Source: JAFDZV01 sp966128725 (GTDB lineage Bacteria; Bacteroidota; Ignavibacteria; OLB7). Taken from it: a DNA stretch of 64,000 nt. Shown here one piece after another: positions 45,449 to 53,870 of this stretch (position 1 is its first letter; each line of letters opens with the position of its first letter). The DNA lies in the NCBI GenBank assembly GCA_966128725.1, contig CBHYLN010000002.1:1-64000 (forward strand), read 5' to 3'. A program made the position numbers and the translations under genes. The notes beneath the pieces were generated by a model. It worked only from the letters and a program-made list of their open reading frames with translations. It did not search any database and was not told the DNA's origin.

Positions 45449-46369
45449 ATGCCAGAGAACGCTTCAGTTGCTTCCGAACGCACGGCCTTGGGCAAGGTGT
45501 CGGCCGTGCGCGACCACGTTCGGCTGATGCGCCCATCGCACTGGCTGAAGAACACGTTTGTGTTCACGCCCCTGGTGTTCGGCAAGGCGCTGAGCGATTC
45601 CAACCGCGTTCTGAGCGCTGTGCTTGCGTTCACAGCGTTCTGCCTGGTAAGCTCGGCCGTGTACGTGGTGAACGACATCGCCGACCGCGCCGCCGATGCC
45701 GAACATCCGCACAAGCGGAACCGACCGATTGCATCGGGCCGTGTGGGCCTGAATGCGGCGTGGGCGCATGCGTTGCTGCTGCTGCTTGCGGCCGTTGGCG
45801 TGGTGGTGCAACTGCGCTGGCAGGCAATGCTGCTGGTTGGTGTGTATGCCGTTCTTAACGCGGCGTATTCGTTTGGCCTGAAGCATGTGGTGTTGGTGGA
45901 TATCTTCATCATCGCCGGCGGCTTCATGCTCCGTGTGCTTGCCGGGGCTCAGGCCATCGATGTTGAGGCGTCGCAGTGGTTGGTGATCTGCACGATGTTC
46001 CTTTCGCTGTTTCTCGCCATCGCCAAGCGGCGCAGTGAGATCAACCACATGGGGCGCGGCGACACGCGCAAGGTGCTGGATGATTACACCCCGGAGCTTG
46101 TTCGGTTGATCATGAACGTGTCGGTTGCCGGAACCGTGATGAGCTACACGCTGTACACCGTAAGCGACCACACCCGCGAGTTCTTCGGCACCGGCAACTT
46201 CATCTATACCGTGCCGATTGTTGTGTACGGCATCTTCCGGTATCTGTATCTGGACGAAAAAAAGCGAACCGCGGAAAACCCCGTTGCCGTTGTGCTCAGC
46301 GATCCCGGATTGATTCTGTGTTTGCTTGCATGGGTGGGCGCTTCGATCCTGATCATATATTTGCGCTGA
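45449..46369 (+). CDS. UbiA-family prenyltransferase, decaprenyl-phosphate phosphoribosyltransferase type
   Basis: 306 residues from ATG 45449; polytopic membrane protein with about eight hydrophobic helices. The first Asp-rich motif is NDIADRAADAEHPHKRNRPI (N75, D76, D79, D83), the form typical of DPPR-synthase-like members; the second motif region reads KRRSEINHMGRGDTRK. N-terminal LMRPSHWLKNTFVFTPLVFG also matches that subgroup. It would transfer phosphoribose from PRPP to polyprenyl phosphate at the inner membrane, feeding arabinose- or ribose-containing glycans; partner genes are not adjacent. Confidence 0.8.
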   Translation: MPENASVASERTALGKVSAVRDHVRLMRPSHWLKNTFVFTPLVFGKALSDSNRVLSAVLAFTAFCLVSSAVYVVNDIADRAADAEHPHKRNRPIASGRVGLNAAWAHALLLLLAAVGVVVQLRWQAMLLVGVYAVLNAAYSFGLKHVVLVDIFIIAGGFMLRVLAGAQAIDVEASQWLVICTMFLSLFLAIAKRRSEINHMGRGDTRKVLDDYTPELVRLIMNVSVAGTVMSYTLYTVSDHTREFFGTGNFIYTVPIVVYGIFRYLYLDEKKRTAENPVAVVLSDPGLILCLLAWVGASILIIYLR

Positions 46370-46508
46370 ACCGTTTGATGCGTTCCGCACCGCGATGTCC
46401 GTTGGCCGTATTGCCGACGGTTGCGTGCGGGCAAGGAAATGTGGTGTGGCCGCGCGTTATCGCCGCGGCGTGCGTCGATCTCAACACTCAATCCCCGCCT
46501 CATACACT

Positions 46509-47432
46509 GTGTCATCGTTGATTGTTCATCCGGACGTAGCCCGTTCGCGCGCGCAGATCGATGCGTTGCGCGCGCAACTGCACGCCCTGTTCGAGGAACG
46601 CATCAGAATCCGGTTCGACACCTTTCCCTCGTTGCGCGATCGCTATGCCGAACTGTTCGGTGCTCAGGAGCGGGAACTGCAGGAACTGACTCTTGCGTTA
46701 AGCGAGCGGCGGCGCATGGTGGAGCTGTTTTCGTTGAAGCTCGACCGCGGCCAGAAGCTGGACGCACGTACGGTTGAACTGGTGATGAAAGCCGTGCGCA
46801 CCGAGTTCGCCCGCGTGCGTGCCCGGATGCAGGCGGCGTTCAGCGCGGATCGGCGCAAGGAGTTCGATGACTCGTGGCGTCCGTCGGCCGTGGTGGAGCA
46901 TGCCACCGCCCCGGAATCCGCCACACCTTCGACAACCAAGCGTCGCGCCGAAGAACTGCGTGATCTGTACCGCGTGCTCGCCAAACGTCTGCATCCCGAT
47001 GCTCGCCAGGTGGGCGATGGGGAACCTCGCCGTGCCTATTGGGACCTGGTGCAACGCGGCTATCAGCGTGGCGATATCCCACTGCTGCGAACGCTGGTGC
47101 ATCTGGTGGAGATGTTGGGGACGCTGGATGGCCAGGCCGAACCGGATGTCGAGATCGAGCGGCTGCGCATGGCCGTGCGATCCGAGCGTGCCCAGCTCGA
47201 CGTTCTGAAGCGCGATGAGTTATATCAGCTTGGTGACCTTATGAACGATCCCGACTGGGTTGCCGACCGTCGCGCACGGTTTCAGGCGGACATCGCGCAG
47301 ATCGAGCAGGATGCCGCCAAGTGTGATCGGTTCCTTGCGCCGATTCTTTCGGGCCAGAACTACGCTCCGCCGGAAGTTGTCAGGACCATCTGGTCCAGCT
47401 TTGTTGAGGACACCTACATCAACAATCGTTGA
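46509..47432 (+). CDS. Helical protein with a J-domain-like segment, function unknown
   Basis: About 307 residues; start uncertain (GTG 46509 or TTG 46518; ATG-type start in the longer frame at 46395 adds a basic unsupported stretch). Long charged helices (RAQIDALRAQLHALFEERI, QERELQELTLALSERRRM) surround a segment LRDLYRVLAKRLHPDARQ with His-Pro-Asp at about 162-164, then RRAYWDLVQRGYQRGDIPLL, which has the order helix II-HPD-helix III of J-proteins. The typical helix I and Gly/Phe region are missing. Might stimulate Hsp70 or be a degenerate J-fold used as a binding module. No export signal. Confidence 0.55.
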   Translation: MSSLIVHPDVARSRAQIDALRAQLHALFEERIRIRFDTFPSLRDRYAELFGAQERELQELTLALSERRRMVELFSLKLDRGQKLDARTVELVMKAVRTEFARVRARMQAAFSADRRKEFDDSWRPSAVVEHATAPESATPSTTKRRAEELRDLYRVLAKRLHPDARQVGDGEPRRAYWDLVQRGYQRGDIPLLRTLVHLVEMLGTLDGQAEPDVEIERLRMAVRSERAQLDVLKRDELYQLGDLMNDPDWVADRRARFQADIAQIEQDAAKCDRFLAPILSGQNYAPPEVVRTIWSSFVEDTYINNR

Positions 47433-47893
47433 GCCCCCCCCGAGAGAGGGGGTGCACGATCATGTACCTGCATCGAATCGGTCGGTTTACGATATTCACG
47501 CCGCTCTCCGGTAACCACGTTCGTCAGCTATTCACATCATTTTCGGGAATGCCCGGCTTTGTCGCCGGGGCATGAGTGCCGTGTTGTGCCGCTTCATCCA
47601 TGATTGAAGCGCGTGCTGCCTGGCCGGCCAGGGACTGTGCCGGCCTTGCCACCAACTGTCCGAAAATCCTAAAACGAACTTGCCAGCAATGGCCGCACAC
47701 GTGGGGACGGAGACCGGGTGGTGGTTGCGTTGCGAGGGTCACGGCATTGATGCCGGCAGCGCACGTGGTGGTGTGCCCACCGACGTTCGCGGCGAAACCG
47801 CGCATCCGTTTGAGGGACAGCCCGGCGGCTTCGGTCGTCGGGCTGTCATTGTATCGGCGATTCCGGTGTTGTCCGCGATGAGCCGGCACCGGC
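47433..47893. other. 461-base intergenic region between convergent genes
   Basis: A C8 run and GGGGG (47435-47453) could form a short hairpin right after the stop at 47432. Nothing else recognised. Confidence 0.4.
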
Positions 47894-48766
47894 TTAATCG
47901 GGCATGTGCAGGTAGCCCTCGCGATTGGCCAGCCAATACGGCGCCAGCCGCTGCTCCATTGCTTCGGTATCCTGCTCGTAGGCCAATGCCAGCTCGCGTG
48001 TGCCGGGGTGGGTGTGCAGCTCGGGTACGGGATGTTCGATGCCGGTGATAATGGCGCTGGCGGTTTGCTCGGCTGTAAGCAGCGGGATTTCAGGTGGCGG
48101 CTGGGTGCCGCGCTCCTGCGCAATTGCATGGCCGCGTTCGCGTTCGTAGGCGAACAGATCCAGCATCGGGCGCCCTTCGGCAACCATCGCCCACTCGGTA
48201 ATCGTACCACCCGGTACCACCACCATCGCCTCGATTCCGCTGCCAACCAACTCGGTGCGCAATGCGCGGTTGAACCCAACGGTAGCGTGTTTCGCTGCCA
48301 CATAGGCGGCGTTGCCAGGGTAGCCGATTTTGCCGGCAATCGACGCGATGGATACAATCATGCCGCGCCCCCGGGGCCGCATTGTCCGCAGTGCCGCTGC
48401 CGACGCATACCATAGCGGGAAGACGTTGACACGGAACATCTCCTCGATGTGTTCCGGAGGCGTATCGTCCACATAACCGCAGTGGCCGCGCCCGGCGTTG
48501 TTGATCAGCAGATCGATGTGCCCGAACTCGCGCACGGCCTCGGCGATGAGGTGTTCAACCTGCGCGCGGTCGGTAACATCGCACGCCACGGCCAACGCAC
48601 GGCCACCCGCATCCCGCACACGACCGGCCACGGCCTGCAGGCGATCCTGCCGGCGGGCTCCCAGCACCACGGCCGCGCCGCGCCCGGCAAGGGCACAGGC
48701 CAGCGCCTCACCGATCCCCGAACTGGCACCCGTGATAACCGCCACCGTGTCCTTCGATAGATCCAT
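47894..48766 (-). CDS. Short-chain dehydrogenase/reductase
   Basis: 290 residues, classical SDR. Cofactor motif TGASSGIG (12-19), D63 in CDVTD, NNAG (89-92), catalytic S142, Y155 and K159 (SIASIAG, YVAAK). LGARRQDRL after strand 2 suggests NADP(H) preference. A C-terminal extension of about 40 residues (TREL-ALAYEQDTEAMEQRLAP) goes beyond the usual 250. Cytosolic; substrate unknown. Confidence 0.88.
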   Translation of the reverse strand: MDLSKDTVAVITGASSGIGEALACALAGRGAAVVLGARRQDRLQAVAGRVRDAGGRALAVACDVTDRAQVEHLIAEAVREFGHIDLLINNAGRGHCGYVDDTPPEHIEEMFRVNVFPLWYASAAALRTMRPRGRGMIVSIASIAGKIGYPGNAAYVAAKHATVGFNRALRTELVGSGIEAMVVVPGGTITEWAMVAEGRPMLDLFAYERERGHAIAQERGTQPPPEIPLLTAEQTASAIITGIEHPVPELHTHPGTRELALAYEQDTEAMEQRLAPYWLANREGYLHMPD

Positions 48767-48890
48767 TGTATTCTCCGTGTCGATTGTAGATTACTCGCCA
48801 GTCCGTCGCCGGGTGGCCGGCAACGGGGCAACGGGCAGTGGCGAACATGGCCCAACCCTGTAACCCGAAACGTTGAACCCTGCATTATTC

Positions 48891-49619
48891 ATGAGACGTG
48901 TTCTTCCGATTCTTCTGGCAGCGGCGCTGGCCGCGTGTGGCGGCGGCGACCAAAAGCCCGCCGATAAATCCCCCACGGTTCCGGACTCGGCATCACAGGC
49001 CGGGAAACCCGCCGGCGGTGATGCAGGCAAGGGCACAGCGGCGACCACCGGCGCCGGGCCTACGGCATCCGCGCGTCGGTTTGATCATCCGGCCGGCATC
49101 ATCGAGATGAAAAGCCTTTCAGGGCCGAAGATCGAAGCGGTACTGTACTTCGAGGATTACGGCGCGCGCATGTCCACGCAGACCGATATCGTCGACAGCA
49201 TGAACGGCAAGCCGCTTACCATCACCAATGTGAGCATCCTGAGCGATGGCGTAAGCGTGCTGTTCGATCCGGTAAAGAAGGTAGGCCGCCGAAGCACGCA
49301 GCCGGAGGGCACGGTCAACTACTTCCCGAGATTCGAAACCCTGAGCGACAGTGCGCGCGCCGCGTTGAAGTGCCAGACGCTTGGCAAGAAGACTATTGCC
49401 GGCAAGGAATGCACCGGGTACTCCATCGAGCGCAATGGCATCATCCTGAAGGTGTGGACGTGGGACGGGATTCCGCTGCGATCGGAGTCGATCTACGCGC
49501 CAAACCAGTCGCTTTTGCTGGAGGCTACCAACGTGAAGGTTGACGTTGCCGTGCCGCCGGACAAGTTCACGATCCCGGACGACATCCAGATAACCGACGT
49601 GCCGGCAAGCATGCCGTAG
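48891..49619 (+). CDS. Lipoprotein, possibly DUF4412-like
   Basis: 242 residues from ATG 48891. Lipobox signal VLPILLAAALAACGGGD, then a Gly/Ala/Lys-rich linker. Body: GIIEMKSLSGPKIEAVLYFE, DYGARMSTQTD, TLGKKTIAGKECTGYSIERN, GIILKVWTWDGIPLRSES. This 'modified, decoded Cys' layout with CQTLGKK and ECTGY recalls DUF4412-type periplasmic lipoproteins; similarity is by eye. It ends before a strong hairpin shared with the convergent metal-binding gene. Function unknown. Confidence 0.6.
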   Translation: MRRVLPILLAAALAACGGGDQKPADKSPTVPDSASQAGKPAGGDAGKGTAATTGAGPTASARRFDHPAGIIEMKSLSGPKIEAVLYFEDYGARMSTQTDIVDSMNGKPLTITNVSILSDGVSVLFDPVKKVGRRSTQPEGTVNYFPRFETLSDSARAALKCQTLGKKTIAGKECTGYSIERNGIILKVWTWDGIPLRSESIYAPNQSLLLEATNVKVDVAVPPDKFTIPDDIQITDVPASMP

Positions 49620-49667
49620 CTCCGATGCGCGACGGATACGTGTAGATGGACTGGCGCAAGAATGAAT

Positions 49668-49701
49668 CCGGCCGGTTGGCATGTCGTTGCCAACCGGCCG
49701 G
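49668..49701. terminator. Bidirectional 14-base hairpin
   Basis: CCGGCCGGTTGGCA (49668-49681) and TGCCAACCGGCCGG (49688-49701), perfect, 6-base loop. Between the convergent stops at 49619 and 49723. It closes the leftward arm of the metal locus. Confidence 0.8.
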
Positions 49702-49722
49702 CGCGTATCGATGCCAGTGATG

Positions 49723-50058
49723 CTAGTGGCCGCCGGGGCGGCAGCAGGGGCTGAGATGCTTCTGCGCGTCGGGGTCGGCCTTGGTGCTGTTTGCATCGTA
49801 GCCGGCGGCGGCGATTGCGTTCTCGATGGTCGACAGCGTAAGCTTGCCGCTGTCGAACTTTACCACGGCGCTTTTGGCATCCACATCGATCTTTACTTTC
49901 CGCACGCCCTTCAGGCGCTTCAGTGCCGAGCCAATCGTGGCCTTGCACGATCCGCACTGGATTGTCGGGAGCGAAATGGTCGCTTCCTGGATGCCGCCGG
50001 CAAGTACCGGCATGGCAAGCATCAGCATCAACAACAACGGTGTAATGACACGCTTCAT
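49723..50058 (-). CDS. Exported heavy-metal-associated (HMA) protein, MerP-like
   Basis: 111 residues from ATG 50058. Signal peptide LLLMLMLAMPVLAGG. HMA fold with metal site TIQCGSCKATIG (C35, C38), lacking the Met two residues before the first Cys that cytosolic CopZ has. A short C-terminal extension (LSPCCRPGGH) adds two more Cys and a His. Expected in the periplasm as a metal carrier. It is the last gene of a leftward unit after the TonB-dependent receptor. Confidence 0.85.
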   Translation of the reverse strand: MKRVITPLLLMLMLAMPVLAGGIQEATISLPTIQCGSCKATIGSALKRLKGVRKVKIDVDAKSAVVKFDSGKLTLSTIENAIAAAGYDANSTKADPDAQKHLSPCCRPGGH

Positions 50059-50189
50059 CACATGACTCCTGGATATGTGTTCGGTTGGTTGATTCGCGAT
50101 TTCGTCGATTGATCCCGTCACGCAGGCGGGATGCCGCGTGAACGGTACGATAGATCCAACAACGTACGGCAATGCCCTGCCGGGTTCCG

Positions 50190-52418
50190 TTACTCCGTCT
50201 CCTCACCGCCCAGTCGCAGCCTGATGCCCACGAACACCTCCCGTCCCTCAACAGGCCCCCACACCTGGCTTCCGTCCACATGGCCCTGGGCCACCTGGAA
50301 TGCCAGCGGCATTGTATCGCTCTGGCGGATGTCCAGCAAATTTGTGGCGCCCGCATACAATGCCACAATACCCAGCCATTGCTCGGCGCGGAAGTTCACA
50401 AGCAGATATGGGTCGGACTTCGTGACCGCCGCGGGGTTGGCACGAAGTGTCTGCGAGCCAACCCAACTTGCCCACGTCTCCGCCGTGAAGCCCGCAGCAC
50501 GGTTGGCATACATGGCCGTGGCGTCAACGTTCACGGTTGGGGCAAGCGGTACCGGCTGATAATCACCGCCGGATTGTTCGGTTGCGTAGTCGATTACCTG
50601 GCAGGCCAGCGAGCCGCTCCAGTGTTCGCCGAACGTGGGGCGCAACTGAATCTCGAACCCTCGCAGCCGTGTGCCAAGCGGATTGTTCTCGTACATAAGC
50701 GTGCCGGCGGCCAGGGAGTCGGGGTTGGGCATTGCCTTACCGATGATGCGTGTTGTATACGCATTTACGTTGAGATCGGCTCCGCCAGCGTCGCCTATCA
50801 GGAATCGATAGCTGGCGTCGGCATTCAACGTGATGGCACGTTCGTATCCGAACGACGGGTTCGAGCGCCATCGATAGATACCGTGAAGCACGCGATGATC
50901 CTCATCGAACAATGCCTCGGCCTTGAAGCCCTGCCCTGCCATAAGGCGCATCGTGAACTGCCCCTCGGGCCGGAAGCGGATTGCGGCCCTGGGCGAGATC
51001 AGCAGTCCCGCCGAGGAGTGATGATCGGCGCGCAGCGCCGTCAGCAGGCTCCATGGGCCACCTAAGGCAAGTTCGCTCTGCACGTAGGCTGCCCACAACG
51101 TGTTCGAGTATCCAATCCCCAGCGCGCTGTGTTCGGTCACTTGATCGTGGTGTGCCTGGATGCCTGCCACAAACGACGCTGCATCAAACGTGGTGGTGTA
51201 GGAAAGCTCGGCGTGTGCCGTACGTTGGTCGGCGTCCAGAAGGGTGGAACCGTAGTTGGCGGTGACGCCAACCAGTGATGCCGCGGCACGCAGTGCGATG
51301 TCGGACGATTCGTCCAGCGTCCGACCGATGGACACCAGCAGGTCGTAACGCGAAATATCGGAGCGTTCGTTATAGGTCTCGCCGCTCGTTCCTTCGCCGT
51401 GTGTTCCGGTCCGTTTGTCGTTGCCGACAAGGCCGGTGGCAATCAGCTCGGTGACATCGTCGAGCAACACGTTGGCCTTCAGCAGGCCGGAGAACCGTCG
51501 CCAGCCAGCCGAGGTCGGGGCGTCGGATGCGGAGTGATCGGAATACGATCCGAACGCCGCTATGCCGGCCGGACCGGCTACCCCGGTATACGAGGCGTTG
51601 ATGTCGGCGGCGTCAGGCGCCCATGGCTCGCGGCCGGCCATTGTGGCGCTGAAGCCGAACTCCGGTATCTCGGTGGGCGGGCGTGTCTCCAGGTTTACAA
51701 CGCCGGAAACAGCCCGGTTGCCGTGCAGGGCGCTCGAGGCTCCCTCCACGATGCGGATTGTTTGAAGCGCCGTGGCCGGTATCATCGGCAGGCCGTACAT
51801 GGTCGACAGGCCGGAGAACAGCGGCGCGCCATCGAGCGTCACGCTTACGTACGTTGGCTCCAGCCCGCGCAGCCGGGTGAAGCCGGCATTGTCCACCGCG
51901 CAAATCACACGTGCGGCGGTACACGAACTGTAGCGCGCCAACGCATCGGCTGCCGTTGGAGCAAATGGCGCGTGCTGTTGCACCTCGTCGCGAATGGATT
52001 CCACGCGGCAGCAGGCGTCCTCTACCGAACGCGTGCGGCGCACCGCGCGCACTTCCACCTGTGGCGCCGTGGGCGCGGCTTCCTGCAATTCGATCAGCAG
52101 GTAATCGGATGTGGGCTCCACCACCGTGCGTTGTGGCTCAAATCCCACGTGGCTGACCGCGATGCCAACGGCCGTGTTGAATGGCAGCGTGATCGAGAAC
52201 GTGCCCGCCTGGTCGGTGATGGCTCCGTGTGGCAGGGCACTTGAATCGACAGCCGAGAATGCGCGGACCGTTGCGCCCGCCAGCGGATTCTGGTCGGCAT
52301 CAAGAACCAGACCGTTTATCGTTCTGGTTTGCGCGCGTATTGCGCCCGTGGCAATGCACAGGAACATTGCGGCAACGGCCGTTCGCACACCCGGGGTGGT
52401 AATTCTGAAGGATGACAT
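50190..52418 (-). CDS. TonB-dependent receptor
   Basis: 742 residues. Signal peptide (AVAAMFLCIATGAIRAQ), a carboxypeptidase-regulatory-like domain (RTINGLVLDADQNPLAGATV, ITDQAGTFSITLPF), a plug (GFTRLRGLEPTYVSVTLDGA, IRIVEGASSALHGNRAVSGV, VNLETRPPTE) and a 22-strand barrel ending GREVFVGIRLRLGGE. The plug entry contains an unusual CCRVES and SSCTAARVICAV, with four Cys close together. It sits between the Cys/His-rich gene and the HMA gene in a leftward unit and beside a metal-efflux operon, so a metal or metal-chelate cargo is likely. Compact for the family. Confidence 0.85.
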   Translation of the reverse strand: MSSFRITTPGVRTAVAAMFLCIATGAIRAQTRTINGLVLDADQNPLAGATVRAFSAVDSSALPHGAITDQAGTFSITLPFNTAVGIAVSHVGFEPQRTVVEPTSDYLLIELQEAAPTAPQVEVRAVRRTRSVEDACCRVESIRDEVQQHAPFAPTAADALARYSSCTAARVICAVDNAGFTRLRGLEPTYVSVTLDGAPLFSGLSTMYGLPMIPATALQTIRIVEGASSALHGNRAVSGVVNLETRPPTEIPEFGFSATMAGREPWAPDAADINASYTGVAGPAGIAAFGSYSDHSASDAPTSAGWRRFSGLLKANVLLDDVTELIATGLVGNDKRTGTHGEGTSGETYNERSDISRYDLLVSIGRTLDESSDIALRAAASLVGVTANYGSTLLDADQRTAHAELSYTTTFDAASFVAGIQAHHDQVTEHSALGIGYSNTLWAAYVQSELALGGPWSLLTALRADHHSSAGLLISPRAAIRFRPEGQFTMRLMAGQGFKAEALFDEDHRVLHGIYRWRSNPSFGYERAITLNADASYRFLIGDAGGADLNVNAYTTRIIGKAMPNPDSLAAGTLMYENNPLGTRLRGFEIQLRPTFGEHWSGSLACQVIDYATEQSGGDYQPVPLAPTVNVDATAMYANRAAGFTAETWASWVGSQTLRANPAAVTKSDPYLLVNFRAEQWLGIVALYAGATNLLDIRQSDTMPLAFQVAQGHVDGSQVWGPVEGREVFVGIRLRLGGEETE

Positions 52419-52499
52419 GATGAACCTGCATTTGGAACATGGATAATGCTCCGCATGCGCATCGCTGCGCCTGCGGAAGGTGTGATGATCATGTTCCGA

Positions 52500-52958
52500 T
52501 CAACAGGGAGGGTGGTCCGGGATGGTTTGTGCGCCCGTTTGAAGCCGGGATGCCAGAGGCGCGGGATAGCTGTCGTGTGTGCCCTGCATGGTGCCGGTGG
52601 ATGCGCCGCACGGAGCGGCCAGTGCCACAAAGCAGCAGGCGCATACCCCGGTGCATCCGTCGGCGGCGGCATTGCCGTTGTGATGCGCCGGCCGCGAATC
52701 TCCGGGCCGTTGCGCCTTGCCCGCGACCGGCCCGCGATCCGCCTGATGCTGCCCGCATTCCGGCGTTTCGACGCCGCAATCGCAGTGATCATCACAGTCA
52801 TCGGCCGGGCCGGAATGGCAGGGTGTTTCGGCAATGCAGCAGCCGGCGGCGCCCGCAGTTGTTGCCAGCGCCGACCCTCCGGTGGCCAATGCGACCAGCA
52901 CCGCCAGAAGCAGAGCCAGGATGCGGCCGAGGCGCGAATATGTTGCCCGGGTATTCAT
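52500..52958 (-). CDS. Exported Cys/His-rich protein, unrecognised family (metal locus)
   Basis: 152 residues from ATG 52958. Signal peptide LALLLAVLVALATGGSALA. The mature part has 13 cysteines and seven histidines in clusters: AAGCCIAETPCHSG, DDCDDHCDCGVETPECGQH, GCTGVCACCFVALAAPC and a last HPPC. The rest is low complexity, so a metal-buffering role in the periplasm is plausible. First gene of the leftward unit, back to back with the second Cys-rich gene at 53135. The longer frame to 53093 lacks a signal at its start. Confidence 0.6.
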   Translation of the reverse strand: MNTRATYSRLGRILALLLAVLVALATGGSALATTAGAAGCCIAETPCHSGPADDCDDHCDCGVETPECGQHQADRGPVAGKAQRPGDSRPAHHNGNAAADGCTGVCACCFVALAAPCGASTGTMQGTHDSYPAPLASRLQTGAQTIPDHPPC

Positions 52959-53134
52959 AAAGCGCAAAAAGATACAACGGATCGGCAAATCCCGGCGTGT
53001 GCATTCTCCGGTGTGGCGCGTGCCCGCCTGTCGCGATGGCTGCGGTGCCGCCGTGCGCGCCGCGCGGTATCTCCGGGGCAATCCCGAACACATCCTGTTG
53101 TTTTCTATGGGCGCGCAATCGTACTTTAGGGCCC
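52959..53134. promoter_or_regulatory. Divergent promoter region of the metal locus
   Basis: 176 bases between two exported Cys-rich proteins. A candidate rightward promoter lies at 53098-53129. No MerR- or CueR-type operator was recognised and no regulator gene lies in the locus. Confidence 0.4.
53098..53129 (+). promoter_or_regulatory. Candidate -33/-7 promoter of the rightward metal operon
   Basis: TTG (53098-53100), 21 bases, TACTTTAG (53122-53129; five of six fixed bases). Transcription would begin at about 53135, where the GTG start lies, which would make the message leaderless. Spacing equals that of the tRNA promoter. Confidence 0.35.
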
Positions 53135-53596
53135 GTGACTATCAGGGCACTCATAACGCTTGGCACAATTTTCGGCCTGCTTGCGTTCGCGGTTGTACCG
53201 CTTCCGCTTGCCTGCTGCGAAGTTGCCGTTGCTGCACAATCCGCTGTGGTTGCGGCTTCGCCGGGGTGTTGTGGTGCGCCCAAGGCCGACTGCCATTGCG
53301 CGAAGTCGGTTCAACGGGCAGCCACGCCAATCCTTGGCAACGGCATATGTTGCATAGGCTCCGGCCCGCTTTCCTGCGACTGTCCCAGTGTTGCCTCTGC
53401 TTCGGTCGACGCGCTTCCGCCACTCAACCTTGCCATCCAGCTTCCGGTTGTTGCCTTCAATGCCAACCGCATGCCATTGCCGGCTTTAACGATGGTTCAC
53501 GGTTGGGGCCGCGTCTGCCGTGTTGGATCCTCGCCGCCACATCTTGCGGCCACCATGCACCGTACCTATCTCCGCATCGAGTCCTTGTTGATTTAG
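53135..53596 (+). CDS. Exported Cys-rich protein, unrecognised family (metal locus)
   Basis: About 153 residues from GTG 53135 (starts at 52997 would put unrelated sequence before the signal). Signal peptide LITLGTIFGLLAFAVVPLPL. Eleven cysteines: LACCEV, PGCCGAPKADCHCAK, GICCIGSG, LSCDCPS, RVCRV. The C-terminus ends RTYLRIESLLI, a YLR-x-LLI type ending that I recall from small proteins beside copper and cobalt efflux genes (memory, unchecked). First gene of the rightward operon; 274 bases separate it from the TolC-like gene. Confidence 0.55.
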   Translation: MTIRALITLGTIFGLLAFAVVPLPLACCEVAVAAQSAVVAASPGCCGAPKADCHCAKSVQRAATPILGNGICCIGSGPLSCDCPSVASASVDALPPLNLAIQLPVVAFNANRMPLPALTMVHGWGRVCRVGSSPPHLAATMHRTYLRIESLLI

Positions 53597-53870
53597 CACA
53601 CCGCCACCTGGCGATGGCTGTTGATTCACCGAGCCCGACCATACGCATTGCGTTCGATGGCGCTCGGGAAGCCGTTGCCGTATCCCCAATAATTCCTGCT
53701 TCACATCGCGCGCGCTGAAGGCGTGTTGCTGGCCCGGCGTGAACCGCTTGCAACGTGTAGTGCCACGGCCGGATGCACGGCGCGCATGTGTCAACCGATG
53801 CCGTTCATCAACGTGCCGGTACCGCTTCGGTGCGGTTGCCGGTTAGCCCATCATTTTTTGTTGGCGGAGC

